17,113 nucleotides of DNA from Pseudomonadota bacterium. GTDB lineage: Bacteria > Pseudomonadota > Alphaproteobacteria > Rhizobiales > Hyphomicrobiaceae. This document shows, in pieces, positions 6,677-12,669 of the stretch (position 1 is its first letter; each line of letters opens with the position of its first letter). The stretch is taken from assembly GCA_023390485.1 (NCBI GenBank), contig JAEWCT010000271.1, positions 1 through 17,113 on the forward strand. Reading direction: 5' to 3'. The notes below the pieces were generated by a model, which made no database searches, had not been told where the DNA came from, and saw only the letters and a program-made list of their open reading frames with translations. Position numbers and translations under genes: made by a program.

Positions 6677-8989
6677 TCAGACGTCGTGACGGCTGATATA
6701 GCGGCGATAAACGAGGATCGTTGCCGGGAGGAAAACCAGATCGGCAATGAGCGACGCCAGTAGTGTCACACCGCATACGAGGCCGAAGAGCCGAAGCGAC
6801 GGCAGTTGCGAAAAGACAGTGACGCCCAGGCCAAATGCGAGCACGATCGTCGTCAGGATGATGGCAGGGCCGACGAGCACGCGGGCGCGACGGATTGCAA
6901 GCTCTGGCGCGACACCCGGCTTTTCCTCGAGCCGAAGGCGATTGAGGAAGTGGATGAGCGCGTCGACGCCCAATCCGAACACCACGATCAGCGCCACGAC
7001 GGATGAGAACTCGAGCCCTCCGCCGAGATACCAGAGCATTGCGCCCGACGTGACGACCGGGAAGAGGCCCGGCAGCAGGCTGATAAAGCCGACGAAGACA
7101 GAGCGGAAGGCAAGCGCCAGCAGCACGGCGGCGACGAGCACGCAAAGCGGAATGCTCTCGTTGAGCTGCGAGATCATGCGGTAGCTGTTGCGCGCGGCGA
7201 GCGCCGGCAGGCCCGTCACCGATATTTCGTAGTTCGGGTAGGCTTGGCGGACCGGATCAAGCGCTTGATCGACCTTATGGACGAGCGGCAGTATCTGGCT
7301 GGCGTCGACATCGGGCAGGCGGCCTGTCACAAGGACCGCGTCCTGCTCCTTCGCTATGAAGCGGCGGACGAGGTGCTCGGGCAGTAGACCGACGTACTTC
7401 TTGACGGTCTCGACGTTATCGTCGCCGTTCTCGCGCAGCCAACGCCTGAGGCTTTCGAGCGACCAGACATTGCCAAGGCCGGCGGCCTTTTCGAGTGCCA
7501 GATGCGTCTGCTCGATGACTTTGAGCGTCGCGGGATCGTAGAGGCTGGCGCCGTTTTTCCATCGGATCATGACGTGGAATGGATTGGCACCCGTTAGCTT
7601 GGTGTCGATGCGGCCGGTCGCTGCGAGGGCCTGCTCGCGGTCCGGAACCTGATCGGCGAGACGATAGCGCGGCTCGAGTTGCAGATGGAGCGACGCGAAA
7701 TAGGCGAAGAGCCCAATCCCGATGATCGTGTAGATGACCGAATGCTTGATGACGCGGTCAACGATAGCGCCAACGAAGTTGCCGAGGGCGTCCATCATGC
7801 CGTCGGCGGGGGTGTGGTCGCGCGCCAAAGACTTTTCGTTGCGGATCAGCAACAGCGCCAGGATCGGCAGTACGACGATCACGGCAACGAATGAGATGCA
7901 GACCGCCATGGCGCCGGCCTCGCCAAAGGTGCGAATGAGGCCTGATTCGGAGAACAGGAGCGCCAGAAACGACAGCAGCGTCGCCCCGTGGGCGAGCACG
8001 CAGGCCGGGCCAACGACGTTCACCGCAAACCTCACGGCCTGGAGCTTGCTGTCACCCTCGCGCAAACGGATGCGAATGGCGGACACCATCTGCATGCTGT
8101 CGGCGAAGCCCATGACCATGATGAGCGGCGTCATCACGTTGAGGAAGAGGTTGAGCTTGAAATGTAGCCAGCCGAGCAGACCCAGTGACCAGCAGACCGC
8201 AATGACGGGCGGCAGCGCGGCGACCAGCATCAGCGATACGCGGCGGAAGAACAGCGCGGCGATGGCGGCGCCGAAAAACAGGCCGAGTCCATTATAAACG
8301 AGCTGATCGCGTTCGACGGCGTTGCGGATTTCGAGCTGCATAACCGGCGCGCCGGCGAGCTTCACCGTGAGGCCGGCCGGTTCCAGGTCTTCCTTCGCGG
8401 TGCGTTCGATGTCGCCGATGACAGCCTTCGCCGATTTTTCTGCGACGACCTCGCGATTGAGCGAGAGCACGATCAGCGCAAGCTGGCCGTCTTCCGACAG
8501 GAACTTGCCCTTGACGATGTCGTTGTTTTTCAGCGACTCGAGAATGTGATCGAAGGCTGGACCTTCGGGAATCTCGTCAGGTACGATCGGGGGCGCATAT
8601 CCCGTCGCGTCGGGCTTGCCGCGCGCCGAGAGCATCGAGACGATACCATTGACGCCATCGGCCAGCTGGAGATCTGCGGCTGCCCCACCAAAGGCCTTCA
8701 GACCGTCACGCGTTAGGAGGTTCTTGCCCTCGACGACGACCAGTACGTCGTATTCGCTCGACGGGAAGCGGCGGTCGATTTCTTCGTAGGTTTTGAATTC
8801 GGGCGTATTGGTGCGGAAGAGTTCCGAGAGACTGTCGTCGACCTTGAGGTGGGTCAGCCCCATGACCGCGGCGGCGGTGAGAAGCATAACAAGGATTGCC
8901 GAAACGATCGGCGCTTTGATCCCGATCAGGCCGAGCTTGTTCAAGCCCAACGAGATCAGATGCGGGCGTTGCGGCTCCGTTGGATTCAA
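6677..8989 (-). CDS. MMPL/RND superfamily exporter
   Basis: A 770-residue inner-membrane transporter of the RND superfamily, MMPL-type. It has two repeats, each with one transmembrane helix, a large periplasmic loop and five more helices: TM1 about 27-46, loop 50-228, TM2-6 about 230-383, TM7 about 417-435, loop 440-610, TM8-12 about 612-759. The two halves carry matching charged motifs in the middle helix, GFADSMQM with Asp296 and GLGVDALIH with Asp676, as expected for proton-relay sites. The start is TTG (8987-8989), preceded by GGGAGG at a five-base spacing; an in-frame stop lies 24 bases upstream and no ATG is near, so this non-ATG start is well supported. The substrate is unknown; relatives export lipids, hopanoids or drugs. 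It lacks the extra length of HpnN-type hopanoid carriers, so I do not use that name. The DsrE-like gene follows. Confidence 0.88.
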   Translation of the reverse strand: MNPTEPQRPHLISLGLNKLGLIGIKAPIVSAILVMLLTAAAVMGLTHLKVDDSLSELFRTNTPEFKTYEEIDRRFPSSEYDVLVVVEGKNLLTRDGLKAFGGAAADLQLADGVNGIVSMLSARGKPDATGYAPPIVPDEIPEGPAFDHILESLKNNDIVKGKFLSEDGQLALIVLSLNREVVAEKSAKAVIGDIERTAKEDLEPAGLTVKLAGAPVMQLEIRNAVERDQLVYNGLGLFFGAAIAALFFRRVSLMLVAALPPVIAVCWSLGLLGWLHFKLNLFLNVMTPLIMVMGFADSMQMVSAIRIRLREGDSKLQAVRFAVNVVGPACVLAHGATLLSFLALLFSESGLIRTFGEAGAMAVCISFVAVIVVLPILALLLIRNEKSLARDHTPADGMMDALGNFVGAIVDRVIKHSVIYTIIGIGLFAYFASLHLQLEPRYRLADQVPDREQALAATGRIDTKLTGANPFHVMIRWKNGASLYDPATLKVIEQTHLALEKAAGLGNVWSLESLRRWLRENGDDNVETVKKYVGLLPEHLVRRFIAKEQDAVLVTGRLPDVDASQILPLVHKVDQALDPVRQAYPNYEISVTGLPALAARNSYRMISQLNESIPLCVLVAAVLLALAFRSVFVGFISLLPGLFPVVTSGAMLWYLGGGLEFSSVVALIVVFGLGVDALIHFLNRLRLEEKPGVAPELAIRRARVLVGPAIILTTIVLAFGLGVTVFSQLPSLRLFGLVCGVTLLASLIADLVFLPATILVYRRYISRHDV

Positions 8990-9308
8990 ACCGTCCTCCC
9001 CAACGACTTCGATCTAAGAAGCCGCCCAGGCGCCCCCTGCAATCGCTCGTGTTTGCCGGGAGACATCGCATTTTGCTGGGGCTGGGTGCAAGGACTACAT
9101 AGCATGCAATCCAAGCTTATATATTCGGGTTTCAAGGAGCGCACCGGGTCGCCGACAACTTTGGCTAGAGATGGGCATGCGCCCCGATGCCATCCACCAC
9201 GATCCCCAGAGTTCGCTTGCGTCATGTTACCCGGTCGCAGTTTGAACGGAACCGTAAGCCCGCACCGCAGCACGTCAAAATCGGACCAGGCGCGGCGCTG
9301 AGGGCCGC
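8990..9308. other. intergenic stretch upstream of the exporter, no gene seen
   Basis: About 320 bases between the exporter start and the tRNA promoter. Overlapping ORFs on both strands here have low-complexity, Arg/Gly/Cys-rich translations with no domain, signal peptide or ribosome binding site. It must contain the exporter promoter (minus strand). An AT-rich patch (TATATA, 9118-9123) is the best candidate region, but no pair of well-spaced boxes was found. Confidence 0.5.
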
Positions 9309-9338
9309 TTGACATGCCAACCCGGCCCCTCGCATATG
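9309..9338 (+). promoter_or_regulatory. candidate sigma-70 promoter for tRNA-Val
   Basis: A perfect TTGACA (-35 box) at 9309-9314 and CATATG at 9333-9338, 18 bases apart, end 15 bases before the mature tRNA 5' end. The -10 match is only partial (3 of 6), but the position relative to the tRNA is right. Confidence 0.5.
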
Positions 9339-9353
9339 GCACCTCCCAACAAC

Positions 9354-9428
9354 GGGCGGTTAGCTCAGCGGTAGAGCACACGCTTCACACGCGTGGGGTC
9401 ATAGGTTCAATCCCTATACCGCCCACCA
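9354..9428 (+). tRNA. tRNA-Val (anticodon CAC)
   Basis: A complete cloverleaf with encoded CCA. Acceptor stem GGGCGGT (9354-9360) pairs with ACCGCCC (9418-9424), then discriminator A and CCA. The D arm contains GCTCAGCGGTAGAGC. The anticodon stem CACGC/GCGTG encloses the loop TTCACAC, giving anticodon CAC, which reads GUG valine codons. The T stem ATAGG/CCTAT encloses TTCAATC. There is no integrase or duplicated tRNA 3' end nearby, so no sign that it serves as an attachment site here. Confidence 0.96.
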
Positions 9429-9603
9429 TCATCCTTAATGACGCTTGCAATGGTTCAAAGGCCGCTTGATCAGGGCTGCGGTTGGCTGGCGCATGTGATT
9501 CATTTGCGACAGAGCGCCATTTATCCCGATTTTGCCGCTTTCCGTGCGAATTCGGCCATGAAGCGCCGTCAATAAGTCATTCGGGGAACTGAGGGAGTAC
9601 ACG

Positions 9604-10152
9604 ATGTCTATCAAGGGAATAAGCGTAGCGCTGTTCGCGCTATGCGCGATTGTCATGTCAGCGCATGAAAGCCGTGCCGCGTCGGCGCACGAGATCGACG
9701 CCAGCGTGCATGAGACGCTCGATCGGTTTTTCTATCAGGTTGGGGGCGCACGCGAACTTGCGAACAAGTCTGTCGGCATGCTCGTCTTTCCGTCCATCGT
9801 GAAAGCCGGGTTCGGCTTCGGCGGCGAATACGGAGAAGGCGCGCTTCTCGTGCGCGGGCGCAACGCGGGATATTATAATACGGTATCGGCATCGTTCGGA
9901 TTTCAGCTTGGCGTCCAGGAGCGGTCCGTCATCATCGCATTCATGACGCCCGAAGCGCTCGATCAGTTTCGGCGTACGTCTGGCTGGAAGGTCGGCGTTG
10001 ACGGCTCCGTCGCCATCATCACTGTCGGCGTCGGCGGCTCGATCGACACCAACAAGATCACGAGTCCTGTTGTCGGATTTATCCTCGATCCCAAGGGCCT
10101 GATGTACAATCTGACTCTCGAGGGATCGAAGATTTCGCGGATTTCGAAATAG
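9604..10152 (+). CDS. secreted SYLF/YSC84-domain lipid-binding protein
   Basis: A 182-residue protein with a signal peptide (about residues 1-27, ending ESRA before ASAHE). The rest matches the SYLF (YSC84, DUF500) fold: LANKSVGMLVFPSIVKAGFGFGGEYGEGALLVRG at about 54-88, then a tyrosine-containing GYYNTVSASFGFQLGVQ and a glycine-rich VGVDGSVAIITVGVGGSID. In eukaryotes the domain binds phosphoinositides; the bacterial proteins are assumed to be periplasmic or outer-membrane lipid-binding proteins. GAGGGAG six bases upstream of the ATG supports the start. It stands alone on the plus strand between the tRNA and msrA, with a large hairpin right after its stop codon, so it is probably its own transcription unit. 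Function in this organism is unknown. Confidence 0.88.
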   Translation: MSIKGISVALFALCAIVMSAHESRAASAHEIDASVHETLDRFFYQVGGARELANKSVGMLVFPSIVKAGFGFGGEYGEGALLVRGRNAGYYNTVSASFGFQLGVQERSVIIAFMTPEALDQFRRTSGWKVGVDGSVAIITVGVGGSIDTNKITSPVVGFILDPKGLMYNLTLEGSKISRISK

Positions 10153-10154
10153 TC

Positions 10155-10207
10155 CGTTGCGACAATGGCTGGGCTGTTCCGTCGTGATCAGCCCAGCGGC
10201 CGCAACG
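10155..10207 (+). terminator. long two-part hairpin after the SYLF gene
   Basis: It starts two bases after the SYLF stop codon. CGTTGCG (10155-10161) pairs with CGCAACG (10201-10207), and inside it GCTGGGCTG (10168-10176) pairs perfectly with CAGCCCAGC (10189-10197) around a 12-base loop. No T-run follows directly (the nearest, TTTT, is about 13 bases on), so it may terminate weakly or stabilise the transcript's 3' end. Confidence 0.5.
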
Positions 10208-10331
10208 CACTCGGGTCTGCTTTTCCAAGCGACAAGGCCGGTAACGAAGCCTTGGACGCCAACGTACTCGTCGCTACGTACTCAACGGAATGAGTACCGC
10301 ATCAGTGCAGCGCCACTGCGGAGCGACGGTT

Positions 10332-11075
10332 ATGTCATTGAACAGCAAATCATTTTGGAAAGCCGATCGATGGTTTTACTGGCTTACCGCGACGGCTGCG
10401 ATCCTTGGCATCTTCATGGCTCTCAACGGATCCCGGCTGATCGCGGAGGAAGGCGTATCCATCCCCTCTCCCGCCCTGGATGAGCGAGCGGCGCCGGAAA
10501 CCGGGTCCGAGACGGCCGTTTTGGCGGGCGGCTGCTTTTGGGGCGTTCAAGGCGTCTTTCAACACGTCAAAGGCGTCCAAAGCGCAACCTCGGGTTATAC
10601 CGGCGGCAAGCAGCAAGATGCGCACTACAACGTCGTCGGTACGGGCGCGACGGGCCATGCCGAGTCGGTGCAAATAAAGTTCGATCCGAAGACGATCAGC
10701 TACGGGAAACTTTTGCAGATCTACTTCTCGGTCGCGCACGATCCGACATTGGTCAACCGCCAGGGACCGGACTCGGGCACGCAATACCGCTCGACCGTTT
10801 TCCCGCAGACGGCGGAACAGGCCAAAATCGCGGAAACGTATATCGCGCAGCTCGATGGGGCTCATGTCTTCCCGGCAGCGATTGCGACAACCGTGGAACC
10901 CGGCCGCACCTTCTATCCGGCCGAGGACTATCATCAGAATTTTCTGACGCTCAATCCGGCGTATCACTATATCGCCATCAACGACATGCCGAAGATCGCG
11001 AACTTAAGTAAGCGCTTTCCGGAAAACTACCGGGCGGACCCGGTTCTGGTCGCGGTCGCTAAGCCGTCGAATTGA
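10332..11075 (+). CDS. msrA: peptide-methionine (S)-S-oxide reductase MsrA, membrane-anchored/periplasmic
   Basis: A 247-residue MsrA, which repairs oxidised methionine (S-sulfoxide) in proteins. Residues 12-38 form a hydrophobic segment (WFYWLTATAAILGIFMAL) after a basic start, so the enzyme is probably anchored in or exported across the inner membrane and works in the periplasm. The catalytic motif GGCFWG carries Cys68; SGYTGG (Tyr89), HAESVQ (Glu111), HDPT and the GTQYRS/YHQNF blocks complete the active site. Cys68 is the only cysteine: the end reads NPAYHYIAINDMPK where classical enzymes carry resolving cysteines, so it is a 1-Cys type needing an external thiol reductant. The ATG at 10332 (GGAG eight bases upstream) is preferred to an in-frame ATG at 10290. 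It lies 179 bases after the SYLF gene and converges on the decarboxylase gene. Confidence 0.93.
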   Translation: MSLNSKSFWKADRWFYWLTATAAILGIFMALNGSRLIAEEGVSIPSPALDERAAPETGSETAVLAGGCFWGVQGVFQHVKGVQSATSGYTGGKQQDAHYNVVGTGATGHAESVQIKFDPKTISYGKLLQIYFSVAHDPTLVNRQGPDSGTQYRSTVFPQTAEQAKIAETYIAQLDGAHVFPAAIATTVEPGRTFYPAEDYHQNFLTLNPAYHYIAINDMPKIANLSKRFPENYRADPVLVAVAKPSN

Positions 11076-11102
11076 AGCCGCAAGTCGCTATTCTTTCCGC
11101 TC

Positions 11103-11191
11103 CGTCATGCCGACGAAGGTCGGCATCCAGGCAGTTTTCAACAGTCACGGATTTGATAGCCGTCTGGATCCCGGCCTCCGCCGGGATGACG
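11103..11191. repeat. REP-like double palindrome (BIME-type) in a convergent gap
   Basis: Two 20-base hairpins lie 41 bases apart. The first has arms ATGCCGAC (11107-11114) and GTCGGCAT (11119-11126) around GAAG; the second has arms ATCCCGGC (11168-11175) and GCCGGGAT (11180-11187) around CTCC. The outer flanks CGTC/GACG and inner flanks ATCCAG/CTGGAT are also complementary, so the whole unit is one large imperfect inverted repeat. This layout, and the translated WIPASAGMT-type motif it gives, is what dispersed REP elements of alphaproteobacteria look like. It fills the space between msrA and the decarboxylase stop codons and could act as a two-way terminator. Confidence 0.8.
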
Positions 11192-11218
11192 TTGTGGAGA
11201 TGCTTCGACGTCGTCTGC

Positions 11219-12397
11219 TCAGGCGTTGCGGGCAATCGGCTCGAGATCCTCGGTATAGATCGAATACATCGGCTCGTCCTGGAGGATAACGTCGGTGTAT
11301 TCGCCGTAGCCGTTGAAGCGCGTCGCCATGGCGCGCGCATAGGCACCGAGGTTGCCAATCTCGATATAGTCGCCTTCGCGAACGGAAGCTGGCAACATGA
11401 AGGGGCCCTTCATGCGATCGATCGAGTCACAGGTCGGCCCCCAGAACTCGAACGGTTCGAGCGGCTCGTTCGGATTGAGGTCTGGACGGATCAGCCGTAC
11501 AGGGAAAATGAAGCCCAAATGGGCGCTGTCGAAGAGCGCACCATAGGAACCATCATTGATATAGAGCTGATTGCCAGGCTTCCTGAGATCGACCTTCACG
11601 ATCAAGCTCTCGGCTTCGGCGACAAGCGCCCTGCCCGGTTCGCAGATCAGGCGGCAGTGCTCGGTCACCGGCATCTTCGCCATCGATGATTTGATGACCT
11701 CCATGAAGTCGGAGAGGCGCGCGGGGACGCTATCGGTGTAGCGCGACGGGAATCCGCCGCCGATATCGATCGCGTCAACGACGACGCCGGCTTTCACGAT
11801 ATGCTTCTTCACTTCCTCGAAGGCCATCGCGTAGGCATCCGGCGTCACCGTCTGCGAGCCGACGTGGAACGTGATGCCGAGTTCGTCGGCGACTTGGCGC
11901 GCCTTAACGAGCAGGCGCTGCGCGCGCTGGCCCGTGATCCCGAATTTATGTTCGAGTGGAACGCGGCTGTTCTTGGCCGGCACCGAGATACGGACGAACA
12001 GCTCGAGATCTTTCGCGCCCTCGGTTTCCTCGACGATTTTCTGCAGCTCCTCCTCGCTGTCCAGGGCGAAGCATTTGATATCGTAGTCGAAATAGGCGCG
12101 GCGGATGGCGTAGCGCGATTTGACCGGATGCATGAAGTGGAGACGCACGCCGGGAATCGTCGCGGCGTCCTCGAGTTCTGCCACGGAGGCCACGTCGAAT
12201 TGCGTGATGCCCGCACCGTAGAGTGCGCCCAGCAGAAAGACCGAGCTGTTCGCCTTGTAGGCATATGCGACTTCGCCGGGGAAATTGTTGATGAACCAGC
12301 GGGCGGCACGACCGGCCGCATGAGGGCGCGCGGCGAAGACCGGCAGATCCGGCTTCATCTCCGTCACCATTTCGAGGGCGGTGGCAAACTTCTCCAT
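11219..12397 (-). CDS. odc: lysine/ornithine decarboxylase, fold-type III PLP enzyme
   Basis: A 392-residue PLP-dependent decarboxylase (alanine racemase-like fold) that makes putrescine from ornithine and possibly cadaverine from lysine, the start of polyamine synthesis. The PLP lysine is Lys48 in AYKANS; HVGSQ at 178-182, the phosphate-binding GGGFPSRY at 213-220, EPGR at 253-256, and the catalytic WGPTCDSIDRM with Cys323/Asp324 follow; Tyr353 is the usual late PLP contact. The length and the GPTCDSID motif fit the bacterial short ornithine decarboxylase rather than diaminopimelate decarboxylase. The ATG at 12395-12397 is preceded by GGGAGG at ten bases; an in-frame ATG 30 codons upstream directly follows a TAA and has no good ribosome binding site. 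Its leader can fold over the ribosome binding site (separate entry). Substrate choice between ornithine and lysine cannot be settled by eye. Confidence 0.92.
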   Translation of the reverse strand: MEKFATALEMVTEMKPDLPVFAARPHAAGRAARWFINNFPGEVAYAYKANSSVFLLGALYGAGITQFDVASVAELEDAATIPGVRLHFMHPVKSRYAIRRAYFDYDIKCFALDSEEELQKIVEETEGAKDLELFVRISVPAKNSRVPLEHKFGITGQRAQRLLVKARQVADELGITFHVGSQTVTPDAYAMAFEEVKKHIVKAGVVVDAIDIGGGFPSRYTDSVPARLSDFMEVIKSSMAKMPVTEHCRLICEPGRALVAEAESLIVKVDLRKPGNQLYINDGSYGALFDSAHLGFIFPVRLIRPDLNPNEPLEPFEFWGPTCDSIDRMKGPFMLPASVREGDYIEIGNLGAYARAMATRFNGYGEYTDVILQDEPMYSIYTEDLEPIARNA

Positions 12398-12398
12398 C

Positions 12399-12461
12399 GC
12401 GAAAGAACCTCCCAAGGAAGAACTATCCGGTTTCGCTCGCGGCAGCCGAGCTATGTCGGCT
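12399..12461 (-). promoter_or_regulatory. structured 5' leader of the decarboxylase gene, speF-leader candidate
   Basis: Directly before the decarboxylase ATG, GCGAAA (12399-12404) pairs with TTTCGC (12431-12436), and CC (12408-12409) with GG (12429-12430) after a three-base bulge. The ribosome binding site (complement of 12408-12413) is in or next to this stem. A second hairpin upstream pairs AGCCGA (12444-12449) with TCGGCT (12456-12461). A conserved speF leader is known in front of ornithine decarboxylase genes of alphaproteobacteria. Identity with that family is inferred from position and structure only. Confidence 0.5.
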
Positions 12462-12631
12462 CTGGATGATATATTGAAGGGGTGCATTTAGGTATCTCGG
12501 CCCCCGCTGTAAAGCCTTTCCGAACCCAAACGCTCGCAATGGTTGCCGGATTCTCTCGGCAAAGCGAGTACCTGTTGAGAATGACGCATCGAGCGGTACC
12601 TTTCGGCACCTGTTGCGATGACAGTTTGATG

Positions 12632-12669
12632 AAAAAAAACGGGCGGGTTGGGCTGCCGCGTTCGCCGTT
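12632..12669 (-). terminator. intrinsic terminator of the diheme/DUF4384 gene
   Basis: Right after the TAG stop on the minus strand, ACGGCG (12663-12668) can pair with CGCCCGT (12639-12645) with one bulged base, followed by a run of eight Ts (12632-12639 as As on the plus strand). Inner GC-rich pairing is possible. Stem strength is moderate; the T-run and position are convincing. Confidence 0.62.

Noticed and set aside
8986..9381. Minus-strand ORF of 131 codons reaching into the tRNA gene
   Set aside because: It overlaps the tRNA and the exporter start, has no domain or signal peptide, and is low-complexity.
9354..9428. tRNA-Val as an integration site of a mobile element
   Set aside because: No integrase, no repeat of the tRNA 3' end and no change in gene style on either side.
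11072..11689. Plus-strand ORF of 205 codons after msrA
   Set aside because: Its start is the translated REP-like palindrome and the rest is the reverse strand of the decarboxylase gene.
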